This document shows, one piece after another, positions 29,323-36,235 of a DNA stretch of 52,293 nt. The stretch spans positions 1 to 52,293 of the forward strand of contig JAEWLS010000018.1 in assembly GCA_023457435.1 (NCBI GenBank). The letters run 5' to 3'. Source of the stretch: Pseudomonadota bacterium. Its GTDB lineage: Bacteria; Pseudomonadota; Alphaproteobacteria; Rhizobiales; Rhizobiaceae. How positions within the stretch are numbered: the first letter of the stretch is position 1; each line of letters begins with the position of its first letter. The translations under genes and the position numbers were made by a program. The notes beneath the pieces were generated by a model, which did not search any database, had not been told where the DNA came from, and saw nothing but the letters and a program-made list of their open reading frames with translations.

Positions 29323-29739
29323 TCAGGCGCCGAGCGCGTTGGTGCCGCGGAGGCTCACGCCAGTGATACGGAAGGTGCCATCCGGCTGGAGCTCTAAAGT
29401 GTAGATCGCTTCATAGTCCTTCCCGTCCGGTCCGACGAGCAGCAGCTGCTGAACGATCGAGCCGGCCAAAACTTCCTTGGTCTTGCCGAACGCGTAGTTT
29501 CGCGGCTTCCAGACGGGCTGATACCCGTTCTGCACCATGCCCATGAAGCGCTCGACATCCGGGAAGATGCGCTGGATGTTCGGCGCTGCGTAAGAGTAGG
29601 CGGCGGCGTTGTCGCCGGCCGCGAATGCGCGCAACTGCGCTTCGATAGACGATTGCGCCGCCTTGACCTCGGCTTCCCCCGCGAAGGCGGGACTCGACGA
29701 CAACGCCATTGCGACGATGGCAGGCAGCAGTCTCGGCAC
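29323..29739 (-). CDS. DUF4864-family exported protein
   Basis: Function unknown. The 138-aa product starts at GTG 29739 with GGAG 7 nt upstream and has a signal peptide (MPRLLPAIVAMALSSSPAFAGEA). The mature part (SIEAQLRAFAAGDNAAAYSYAAPNIQRIFPDVERFMGMV, then GYQPVWKPRNYAFGKTKEVL and a strand-rich C-terminus) resembles DUF4864, a small NTF2-like or cystatin-like fold. It is convergent with the DUF2177 gene. A longer frame running to 30159 includes no convincing earlier start. Confidence 0.78.
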   Translation of the reverse strand: MPRLLPAIVAMALSSSPAFAGEAEVKAAQSSIEAQLRAFAAGDNAAAYSYAAPNIQRIFPDVERFMGMVQNGYQPVWKPRNYAFGKTKEVLAGSIVQQLLLVGPDGKDYEAIYTLELQPDGTFRITGVSLRGTNALGA

Positions 29740-30010
29740 AGCAAGTCTCCGTTCCTGGACATCATGCCCGGCGGGGGTATCCGGCGACGGACTCAAAGTA
29801 ACATACGCAACAGACATGGTCGCGGTTTCATGCGAATGACGCAGGCTCAACTTCGAGGCACGCTTTGCCCAACCTCGCTGCAGGGAGCCTCCAGGTGCAC
29901 GCATAGCACGCAGTTGTCGACGCCGCTGGCGGCGGTGGCGCGTAAATGGGTGAAGGCACTTGCTTTTCCGGTGCCGCTTTCGTTGAAATGCGCTGCGAGG
30001 GGAGCGTGCT

Positions 30011-31423
30011 TTGGTAGCGTTCGATGAGATGCGTCCGGCAGAGGCCGGCCTAAGACGACCATACGAAGCATATAACGAGTGGTTCAGCGCGCAGGACCCG
30101 GCGCGACTGACCGAGAAGATGCACGACGCCGAGCGCGTGTTTCGCAAGACCGGCATCACGTTCGCGGTCTACGGCGAGGCCGAGTCCGCAGAGCGGCTGA
30201 TCCCCTTCGACATCGTTCCGCGGATCATCTCGGGGCCCGAGTGGCGCAAGCTGACCCAGGGCATCGAGCAACGCGTTCGCGCGCTGAACGCGTTCCTTGA
30301 CGACATCTACCATCGGCAGGAGATCCTGCGCGCCGGCAGGATCCCGAAGCGGCTGATCGCCGAAAATGAGGCATTCACGCCTGAGATGATCGGCCTGCGC
30401 CCGCCCGGCGGCGTGTACACGCACATCATCGGCGTCGACATCGTGCGCACCAGCGAGAACGAATTCTTCGTCCTCGAGGACAATGCCCGCACGCCGTCCG
30501 GCGTCTCGTACATGCTGGAGAACCGCGAGACGATGATGCAGCTCTTCCCCGAGCTGTTCCGTCAAGTGAAGGTGCTGCCGGTCGAGAATTATCCGTCGCT
30601 GCTGCGCCAGTCGCTTTCCGCGGTGAAACCGGCGAACCTCCTGGGCAATCCGACGATCGCCGTGCTGACGCCAGGCCTCTACAACTCAGCCTACTTCGAG
30701 CACGCCTTCCTTGCCGACCAGATGGGCGTCGAGCTGGTCGAGGGGCAGGATCTGCGGGTCGTCGACGGGCACGTCGCAATGCGCACCACCGAGGGCTACA
30801 AGCAGATCGACGTGCTCTACCGCAGGGTCGACGACGCCTACCTCGACCCGATGACGTTCCGGCCGGATTCCACGCTCGGCGTGCCCGGCATCATGGACGT
30901 CTACCGCGCCGGCAACATCACGATCGCCAACGCGCCGGGCACAGGCATCGCCGACGACAAGGCCATCTACTCGTACATGCCGGAAATCGTCGAGTTCTAT
31001 ACCGGCCGCAAGGCTATCCTGCCGAACGTTCCGACATGGCGCTGCGCCGAGGCGGACAGCCTGAAATACGTACTGGAGCACCTTTCCGAACTGGTCGTGA
31101 AGGAGGTTCACGGCTCGGGCGGATACGGCATGCTCGTCGGACCTACCGCGAGCAAGAAGGACATCGAGACGTTCCGCAAGAAGCTCGAGGCACGCCCGGC
31201 GAACTACATCGCGCAGCCGACGCTGGCGCTCTCGACCTGTCCGATCCTGACCGAGAAGGGCCTGGCGCCGCGCCACGTCGACCTGCGCCCCTACGTTCTC
31301 GTTTCTGACCGCGTGCAGATCGTTCCGGGCGGCCTCACCAGGGTTGCGCTGAAGGAAGGCTCGCTGGTGGTGAACTCGTCCCAGGGCGGCGGCACGAAAG
31401 ATACGTGGGTGCTGGATGACTGA
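30011..31423 (+). CDS. Circularly permuted ATP-grasp protein (Anbu operon)
   Basis: Probable amide-bond-forming ligase of the circularly permuted ATP-grasp class (formerly DUF404/DUF407). The 470-aa product starts at TTG 30011 after GAGGGGAG. It carries YEAYNEWFSAQDPARL, FRKTGITFAVYG, PFDIVPRIISGPEW, LEDNARTPSGVSYMLENRE (an ATP/Mg-binding region) and VKEVHGSGGYGML. The C-terminus GGGTKDTWVLDD is normal, so the following repeat did not truncate it. In this conserved operon it is proposed to act with the alpha-E, transglutaminase and Anbu proteins in synthesis and cleavage of a peptide; that role is inference from gene order in the literature. Confidence 0.9.
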   Translation: MVAFDEMRPAEAGLRRPYEAYNEWFSAQDPARLTEKMHDAERVFRKTGITFAVYGEAESAERLIPFDIVPRIISGPEWRKLTQGIEQRVRALNAFLDDIYHRQEILRAGRIPKRLIAENEAFTPEMIGLRPPGGVYTHIIGVDIVRTSENEFFVLEDNARTPSGVSYMLENRETMMQLFPELFRQVKVLPVENYPSLLRQSLSAVKPANLLGNPTIAVLTPGLYNSAYFEHAFLADQMGVELVEGQDLRVVDGHVAMRTTEGYKQIDVLYRRVDDAYLDPMTFRPDSTLGVPGIMDVYRAGNITIANAPGTGIADDKAIYSYMPEIVEFYTGRKAILPNVPTWRCAEADSLKYVLEHLSELVVKEVHGSGGYGMLVGPTASKKDIETFRKKLEARPANYIAQPTLALSTCPILTEKGLAPRHVDLRPYVLVSDRVQIVPGGLTRVALKEGSLVVNSSQGGGTKDTWVLDD

Positions 31424-31838
31424 GGGGCAGTCGCCAAGCGGCAGTCGGCAGTCGGACGCGGTCGCCTCATTAGGGACGATCAAGTCATACCGCGACCTCC
31501 GCGTTTGGAAGCTCGCGATCGAGCTTGCCGTCAACTGCTATTCGGCGACAAAGATGTTTCCAGCAACCGAGATTTACGGAGTGACTTCACAGCTTCGGAG
31601 GGCGGCAAGCTCTGTCGCGGCGAACATCGCGGAGGGGTACGGACGCGATCACAAAGGCTCTTATGTACATTTCCTGCGGATTGCGCAGGGGTCTTTGAAG
31701 GAGGTCGAGACCCACGTGATAATTTCGGCGCGGGTAGGCTACCTCGCACCGGAAACGGAAGCGATGATCCTCGAAAGCGCAGAAGGAGTCGGCAAAATGC
31801 TCCGTTCGCTTATTCGCACTTTGGAGAAGTCAACTTGA
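31416..31838 (+). CDS. Four-helix bundle protein, S23/IVP family
   Basis: Belongs to the 23S rRNA intervening-sequence protein family, related also to the Avd protein of diversity-generating retroelements; its own function is unknown. The 140-aa product has YRDLRVWK (25-32), FPATEIYG, TSQLRRA...NIAEGYGR (57-77) and FLRIAQGSLKEVETH, all family hallmarks. Residues 2-14 (TEGQSPSGSRQSD) are translated from the left repeat. There is no other in-frame start before residue 20, and the ATG overlaps the stop of the ATP-grasp gene by 8 nt. Base composition looks less GC-rich than the neighbours. It interrupts an otherwise conserved operon. Confidence 0.88.
   Translation: MTEGQSPSGSRQSDAVASLGTIKSYRDLRVWKLAIELAVNCYSATKMFPATEIYGVTSQLRRAASSVAANIAEGYGRDHKGSYVHFLRIAQGSLKEVETHVIISARVGYLAPETEAMILESAEGVGKMLRSLIRTLEKST
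31424..31456. repeat. Left arm of the S23 element
   Basis: Begins immediately after the TGA of the ATP-grasp gene and contains GGGGCAGTCGCCAAGC followed by GGCAGTCGGCAGTCGG. It is the same unit as the left arms at 2618-2647 and 4241-4264. It is read through by the S23 gene. Confidence 0.8.
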
Positions 31839-31850
31839 TGCCGGGGCGCA

Positions 31851-31878
31851 ACTGCCGATTGCCGACTGCCAACTGGCG
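31851..31878. repeat. Right arm of the S23 element
   Basis: ACTGCCGATTGCCGACTGCC then AACTGGC: the reverse complement contains GGCAGTCGGCAATCGG, matching the left arm and the hairpins in the ribosomal operon. It begins 12 nt after the S23 stop codon. Confidence 0.8.
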
Positions 31879-31899
31879 TATCAGCGGCGGAGCCGCATA

Positions 31900-32841
31900 A
31901 TGCTGCTCGGTCGGACGGCCAACGGCCTCTACTGGATGAACCGCTATATCGAGCGCGTCGAGAACATGGCGCGCCTGGTCGATGCCGGGCTGCGGCTCGC
32001 GCTGACGCGGACGGCTACCTCCGGCGACGAATGGTCTTCCGTGCTGGCCAGTGCCGGCGCGCAGTGGGCCTTTACCGACAGCGGCCGCGAACTCACCGCC
32101 GCGAACGTCTTCGACTTCCTGTTGCGCGACACCAACAACTCGTCGAGCGTGCTGGCGTCCATCGAGATCGCCCGGTCGAACGCCCGGATGGTGCGAACGG
32201 CGCTGACGCGCGAGACATGGGAGAGCATCAACGAGGCGTGGATGGCGCTTCGGCGGATGCTCGCCAACCCCATCGACGAGCGCGACCTGCCGAACGTACT
32301 CGACGCGATCAAGCGCGAGACGGCGCTGATACGCGGCGCGTTCCACGGTACGATGCTGCGCAACGAGATCTTCGATTTTTCGCGGATCGGCACCTTCGTC
32401 GAGCGCGCGGACAATACCGCACGTATCCTCGACGTGAAATATTACGTGTTGCTGCCCTCGGTGTCCTGGGTCGGCTCGTCTCTCGACAATTACCAGTGGG
32501 AATCGATCCTGCGTTCGGTATCGGCGCACCGAGCCTACCGCTGGGTCTATGACGCGGAATACCGGCCGACCAACATCGCCGACTTCCTGATCCTCAACCG
32601 CCGCATGCCGCGGTCGCTGGCTTTCTGCTACGAAAACATCTTCAAGAGCCTGAACTACCTGGCCGACATCTACGGCGCGCGGCACCCGTGCCACGACACG
32701 GTCGCGCAGGCCATGCAGCGCCTGAGGACGAGCACGATCAAGGATGTGTTCGAGTCCGGGCTGCACGAGTTCCTGACCGACTTCATCAGCGACAACAACC
32801 GGCTCGGCGACGAAGTCGCCACGAGCTACCGTTTCTACTGA
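31900..32841 (+). CDS. Alpha-E domain protein (Anbu operon)
   Basis: All-helical protein of the alpha-E (DUF403) family, always found with circularly permuted ATP-grasp proteins. The 313-aa product begins MLLGRTANGLYWMNRYIERVENMARLVDAGLRL, typical of the family, and contains FDFLLRDTNNSSSV and FFERADNTARILDVKYY-type sequence (here TFVERADNTARILDVKYYVLLP). GGAG lies about 10 nt upstream. The S23 element increases its distance from the ATP-grasp gene to 476 nt, so it may need readthrough or its own promoter. A role in peptide synthesis is proposed for the family but unproven. Confidence 0.9.
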   Translation: MLLGRTANGLYWMNRYIERVENMARLVDAGLRLALTRTATSGDEWSSVLASAGAQWAFTDSGRELTAANVFDFLLRDTNNSSSVLASIEIARSNARMVRTALTRETWESINEAWMALRRMLANPIDERDLPNVLDAIKRETALIRGAFHGTMLRNEIFDFSRIGTFVERADNTARILDVKYYVLLPSVSWVGSSLDNYQWESILRSVSAHRAYRWVYDAEYRPTNIADFLILNRRMPRSLAFCYENIFKSLNYLADIYGARHPCHDTVAQAMQRLRTSTIKDVFESGLHEFLTDFISDNNRLGDEVATSYRFY

Positions 32842-32853
32842 GAGGCGAATCCG

Positions 32854-33648
32854 ATGCGGCTGAAGATCACTCACCGCACGGAGTACTCCTACGAGCAGCC
32901 TGTCGCGTACGCTCTGCAGCGGCTCAGACTCGTTCCGAAGAGTAGCGCGACCCAGAAGGTCACAACGTGGAGCCTCGCGATCGAAGGTGCGCGCGAAGAG
33001 CTTCGCTACGCCGACCAATACGACAACGAGACCCGGCTGGTGAGTGTCAGCGGCGAGCCCCGGACCATCGCGGTCACCGCGACCGGGGAGGTCGAGACCT
33101 TCGACAAGGCGGGGGTGCTCGGCCCCCATCGCGGCTTCGCCCCGCTTTGGCTCTTCCAGCCGCCAACAGATCTCACCCAACCGGGCAAGAAACTTCAGGC
33201 GCTGGCGCGCGAGGTGCCCGAAGGCGCGCAGATCGAGCGCCTCCATGCGCTGATGAAGATCGTGCACGACCGTATCGCGTGGGAGCCGGGCAGCACCAGC
33301 ATCGCGACCACCGCCGAAGAGGCGCTGTCGCAGTCGACCGGGGTGTGCCAGGACCATACTCATGTCTTCATCGCCGCGGCGCGTCTCCTCGGCATGCCCG
33401 CACGCTACGCCAGCGGCTACCTGCTGATGGACGACAAGACCGAGCAGGTGGCTAGCCACGCATGGGCAGAGGCGCATGTGGACGGGCTTGGCTGGGTTGG
33501 CTTCGACGCCGCCAACGACATGTGCCCCGACGAGAAGTACGTTCGCGTGGCATGCGGCCGCGACTATCGCGAAGCTGCACCAGTGTCGGGAATCATATTG
33601 GGCAGGGCCAACGAACGCCTTGCGGTCGCGATCACGGTCGAGCAGTAA
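32854..33648 (+). CDS. Transglutaminase-like protein (Anbu operon)
   Basis: Papain-fold enzyme of the transglutaminase superfamily, more likely a peptidase or amidase than a cross-linker. The 264-aa protein has the N-terminal beta domain (MRLKITHRTEYSYEQPVAYALQRLRLVP), then the catalytic core with C165 (STGVCQDHTHVF), H202 (SHAWAEAHV) and D218 (GWVGFDAAND), a complete triad. It follows the alpha-E gene by 12 nt and precedes the Anbu gene by 30 nt, the standard order of this operon. Confidence 0.92.
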   Translation: MRLKITHRTEYSYEQPVAYALQRLRLVPKSSATQKVTTWSLAIEGAREELRYADQYDNETRLVSVSGEPRTIAVTATGEVETFDKAGVLGPHRGFAPLWLFQPPTDLTQPGKKLQALAREVPEGAQIERLHALMKIVHDRIAWEPGSTSIATTAEEALSQSTGVCQDHTHVFIAAARLLGMPARYASGYLLMDDKTEQVASHAWAEAHVDGLGWVGFDAANDMCPDEKYVRVACGRDYREAAPVSGIILGRANERLAVAITVEQ

Positions 33649-33678
33649 TCGACCGTCTTTTCAGCCGGTTCGATTCAC

Positions 33679-34407
33679 ATGACTTATTGCGTCGGTCTCC
33701 GCCTCAATCGTGGGCTCGTGTTCATGTCCGACACGCGCACCAACGCCGGCATGGATTCGATCTCGATCTTCCGCAAGATGTATGTCTGGGAGGAGCCGGG
33801 CGAGCGCGTCATCGTGCTGCTCGCGGCAGGGAATCTCGCGACCACCCAGGCCGTCGTTTCGCTGCTCGACGAGCGCACCAAGGCGCCCGCCGACCGCTCG
33901 CCATCCATCCTGCAGACCCCATCGATGTTCCAGACGGCGAGGCTTGTTGGTGACACGGTGAAGGAAGTCATCGCCAAATCCTCGAGCGACGGGCAGAACG
34001 CCGACTCGTTTCGCGCATCGTTCGTGCTCGGCGGCCAGATCAAGGGCACGGAGCCGCGCATTTTCATGGTCTATCCGGAGGGCAATTTCATCGAGGCCAC
34101 GGAAGACACGCCGTTCTTTCAGATCGGCGAGACGAAGTACGGAAAACCCATCCTGGTGCGCGCATACGAGCCGACAATGAGCTTCGAGGAAACCGCAAAG
34201 CTTCTGATGGTGTCTTTCGACTCGACTCTGAAGTCGAACTTGTCGGTCGGGCTGCCCCTCGATTTCCTGTATTACGAGCGAGACACCTTCACCGTGACCC
34301 ATCGCTCGCGGATCACGCATGACAATCCGTACTACAGGCAGGTGTCGGACGGCTGGTCGCTTGCGCTGCGCTCTGCGTTCAAGAGCCTGCCGGACTTCCA
34401 GGCGTAA
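33679..34407 (+). CDS. Anbu proteasome-type peptidase
   Basis: Anbu (ancestral beta subunit) belongs to the N-terminal-nucleophile hydrolases, related to HslV and the 20S proteasome beta subunit. The 242-aa product begins MTYCVGLRLNRGLVFMSDTR: removal of Met exposes Thr as nucleophile, with D17 (SDTR) and K32 (FRKMY) at the expected positions. There is no propeptide. It is the last gene of the operon and is followed by a terminator. The physiological substrate is unknown. No strong Shine-Dalgarno is visible, which suggests coupling to the transglutaminase gene. Confidence 0.92.
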   Translation: MTYCVGLRLNRGLVFMSDTRTNAGMDSISIFRKMYVWEEPGERVIVLLAAGNLATTQAVVSLLDERTKAPADRSPSILQTPSMFQTARLVGDTVKEVIAKSSSDGQNADSFRASFVLGGQIKGTEPRIFMVYPEGNFIEATEDTPFFQIGETKYGKPILVRAYEPTMSFEETAKLLMVSFDSTLKSNLSVGLPLDFLYYERDTFTVTHRSRITHDNPYYRQVSDGWSLALRSAFKSLPDFQA

Positions 34408-34408
34408 C

Positions 34409-34438
34409 AAAAAGGCCCGCTACTAGCGGGCCTTTTCT
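34409..34438. terminator. Bidirectional terminator after the Anbu operon
   Basis: AAAAAGGCCCGC, loop TACTA, GCGGGCCTTTTCTC: a 9-bp stem flanked by A and T tracts, so it can end transcripts from both sides, the Anbu operon on the plus strand and the BA14K gene on the minus strand. Confidence 0.92.
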
Positions 34439-34455
34439 CTGCTGTATCTTGTCGA

Positions 34456-34917
34456 TCAGCTGTACGGCGACACGCACTGACGACGCGGGCCGGAGTTCGG
34501 CTGATAAGTGTTGTCCGACGCGCGATAGGATTTCCAGCGGTCATAGCACCACTCGACGTGCGCCGAACCAGCTCGAACGCGCGGGGCGTAGCGCGGTGCA
34601 TCGGCGGTTGCGCCGCCGACAATTGCGCCCAGCGCGAAAGCAGCCGCCGGGAACCACCAGCCATCGCGATACACATAGCCGGGCCGGCGTTCAGCATAGC
34701 CGCGATAACCGTTGTAGTATGCGGAACGGGCCTGGCGTCGCGCCTCGCGACGCATCTGGCGTGCTTCCCAGTCGCTGTAACGGTAGTCGCGATCGTAGGT
34801 CGGGCCGGTGCCGAACTGGATCGAGAACCCGCCGTTCTGGGCAACCGCGGGAGCGGAGGCGACGGCGAGCGGGGCGGCCAGTGCCACGGCGCACAATGAA
34901 ATCAAGGTCTTCTTCAT
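34456..34917 (-). CDS. BA14K-family exported protein
   Basis: Resembles the BA14K family, first described in Brucella as a lectin-like immunoreactive protein. The 153-aa product has a signal peptide (MKKTLISLCAVALAAPLAVASAPAVAQ), an Arg/Tyr-rich middle (RQMRREARRQARSAYYNGYRGYAERR), a hydrophobic glycine-rich segment (WWFPAAAFALGAIVGGA) and the C-terminal BA14K motif EWCYDRWKSYRASDNTYQPNSG...RRQCVSPY with two cysteines. ATG 34917 has GAGGAG upstream. Probably monocistronic. Function outside host interaction is unknown. Confidence 0.85.
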   Translation of the reverse strand: MKKTLISLCAVALAAPLAVASAPAVAQNGGFSIQFGTGPTYDRDYRYSDWEARQMRREARRQARSAYYNGYRGYAERRPGYVYRDGWWFPAAAFALGAIVGGATADAPRYAPRVRAGSAHVEWCYDRWKSYRASDNTYQPNSGPRRQCVSPYS

Positions 34918-34996
34918 GACAAGCTCCTCGGGTGTTGTCCCTTGTGACCTCACAAACGCCGATCAGTCTCTTCTGTTCCGCCGTCTCAAATCACAG

Positions 34997-35025
34997 TTGA
35001 CCCGAAGCGACCGCCTCCCTATGGT
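34997..35025 (+). promoter_or_regulatory. Sigma-70 promoter of tRNA-Lys
   Basis: TTGACC (34997-35002) and TATGGT (35020-35025) are separated by exactly 17 bp; transcription would start near 35032, about 34 nt before the tRNA. Confidence 0.68.
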
Positions 35026-35065
35026 CCGCGCCACTTTCCGGGTAGCTGCCCTACGCGCCGGATGT

Positions 35066-35140
35066 GGGCCGGTAGCTCAGCGGTAGAGCACGTGACTTTT
35101 AATCATGTGGTCGAGGGTTCGATTCCCTCCCGGCTCACCA
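35066..35140 (+). tRNA. tRNA-Lys (anticodon UUU)
   Basis: A complete cloverleaf: acceptor GGGCCGG with CCGGCTC (one G-U pair), D-arm GCTCAGCGGTAGAGC, anticodon stem CGTGA/TCATG with loop CTTTTAA (anticodon TTT at 35098-35100), T-arm GAGGG-TTCGATT-CCCTC, discriminator A and encoded CCA at 35138-35140. The encoded CCA and the A discriminator fit lysine tRNA. Confidence 0.96.
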
Positions 35141-35141
35141 C

Positions 35142-35306
35142 TCAGTCGGCGCTGCCGCGAAATCCGCCTATATTGAGCTCCGGTGCCTTGTCCGGGTTTC
35201 TCCCCTGGTCGTCGTTGAACCTATCGTTCATCTCTTCATTGGCGCGCTGAGTGTCGTCGTTCTTGCGCTTAGAAACTTCGACCTCTTTGCGTTTTTCGTC
35301 AGACAT
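35142..35306 (-). CDS. 54-aa highly charged hypothetical protein
   Basis: Function unknown. From ATG 35306 the peptide is 54 aa, starting MSDEKRKEVEVSKRKNDDTQ and ending NIGGFRGSAD. About half of its residues are charged and it has no hydrophobic stretch, so it is probably disordered and cytoplasmic. GGGAG lies about 6 nt upstream. The stop codon is one base from the CCA end of tRNA-Lys on the other strand, leaving no space for a terminator between them. An earlier ATG at 35363 is less likely because it has no Shine-Dalgarno. Confidence 0.7.
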   Translation of the reverse strand: MSDEKRKEVEVSKRKNDDTQRANEEMNDRFNDDQGRNPDKAPELNIGGFRGSAD

Positions 35307-35373
35307 CGTTGGCTCCCATGTTTGCATTCGGTCAACGCGCGACAGAGTGTTGCGTCGCAACAAGCATTCGTGT

Positions 35374-35402
35374 TTGGCAAAGCGACGGGGCGGTCGCTAT
35401 AG
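35374..35402 (+). promoter_or_regulatory. Candidate promoter of ccdA
   Basis: TTGGCA (35374-35379) and CTATAG (35397-35402) with a 17-bp spacer, 20 bp before the ccdA start. A 15-bp dyad, TGTTGCGTCGCAACA (35348-35362), lies just upstream of the -35 and may be an operator or activator site. Confidence 0.5.
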
Positions 35403-35421
35403 CCGCGACCAAGGTGAATGA

Positions 35422-36168
35422 ATGGCGCTGGACGTGGGATATCTGAGTGCGGTCGGGGCAGGGGCGATCTCCTTCCTGTCGCCCTGCGTGCTGCCACTGG
35501 TGCCGCCCTACCTTTGCTACATGGCCGGCGTGTCGGTGGACGAGTTTCGCGGCAACGGACCGACAGACGCCAGGCCCGCCAGCCGCGCTGCGCTGTTCTA
35601 CGCGTCGGCCGCCTTCGTACTCGGCTTCAGCACTGTCTTCGTGGCTTTGGGCGCCGGAGCGTCGACGATCGGCAGCTTCCTGCGGGCGTGGCAGCAGGAA
35701 CTGGCGATCGTGGCGGGCTTGGTCATCATCGTCATGGGCCTCAATTTCCTCGGCATACTTCGCATCCCGCTGCTGTCGCGCGAGGCGCGTTTTCAGGCGC
35801 AGGGCCAGCCGGCCAACGGGGCCGCTGCCTACGTCATGGGCCTTGCGTTTGCGTTCGGGTGGACACCATGTATCGGCCCCGTTCTCGGCCCGATCCTGAC
35901 GCTGGCCGGCGGGCGCGACACGGTAGGCGAGGGCGCGGCGCTGCTTGCCGCCTATTCTCTCGGTCTCGGCATACCGTTCCTTGTTGCAGCGCTGTTTTCC
36001 GGCGCCTTTATGCGTTTCCTGGCGCGCTTCCGCGTCCATCTTGGCCGCGTCGAGAAGGTGATGGGTGGCCTGCTGGTCGTGGCCGGCGTTCTCTTCCTGA
36101 CCGGCGGCATGCAAAGCGCCGGATACTGGCTTCTCGAAACCTTTCCTGGTCTTGGATCGCTGGGCTGA
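35422..36168 (+). CDS. ccdA: Cytochrome c biogenesis protein CcdA
   Basis: Inner-membrane thiol transporter that passes electrons from cytoplasmic thioredoxin to the periplasm for cytochrome c maturation or disulfide reduction. The 248-aa protein has six hydrophobic segments and the two redox cysteines, in SPCVLPLVPP (C22) and FGWTPCIGPVLGP. It is at the length of the short CcdA form rather than DsbD. No periplasmic partner is adjacent. It stands between a charged small protein on the other strand and glmU. Confidence 0.94.
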   Translation: MALDVGYLSAVGAGAISFLSPCVLPLVPPYLCYMAGVSVDEFRGNGPTDARPASRAALFYASAAFVLGFSTVFVALGAGASTIGSFLRAWQQELAIVAGLVIIVMGLNFLGILRIPLLSREARFQAQGQPANGAAAYVMGLAFAFGWTPCIGPVLGPILTLAGGRDTVGEGAALLAAYSLGLGIPFLVAALFSGAFMRFLARFRVHLGRVEKVMGGLLVVAGVLFLTGGMQSAGYWLLETFPGLGSLG

Positions 36169-36235
36169 TCGCGCGATGGAGCGCGGCGCCGCAGGGTGCT
36201 AGAAGGCGCCGACTCTCAACTGTCGTGGGATTGAT

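Larger units (their letters stand above)
31424..31878 (+). mobile_element. Candidate S23-associated mobile element
   Basis: A 455-bp segment bounded by inverted arms of the GGCAGTCGG repeat family (left 31424-31456, right 31851-31878) and containing one S23-family gene. It sits exactly between the stop of the ATP-grasp gene and the alpha-E gene, which are normally adjacent in this operon. The same arms, brought together without the gene, form the hairpins after rpsM and rpoA. No transposase, recombinase or obvious target-site duplication is visible, so mobility is inferred from structure and distribution only. Confidence 0.6.
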
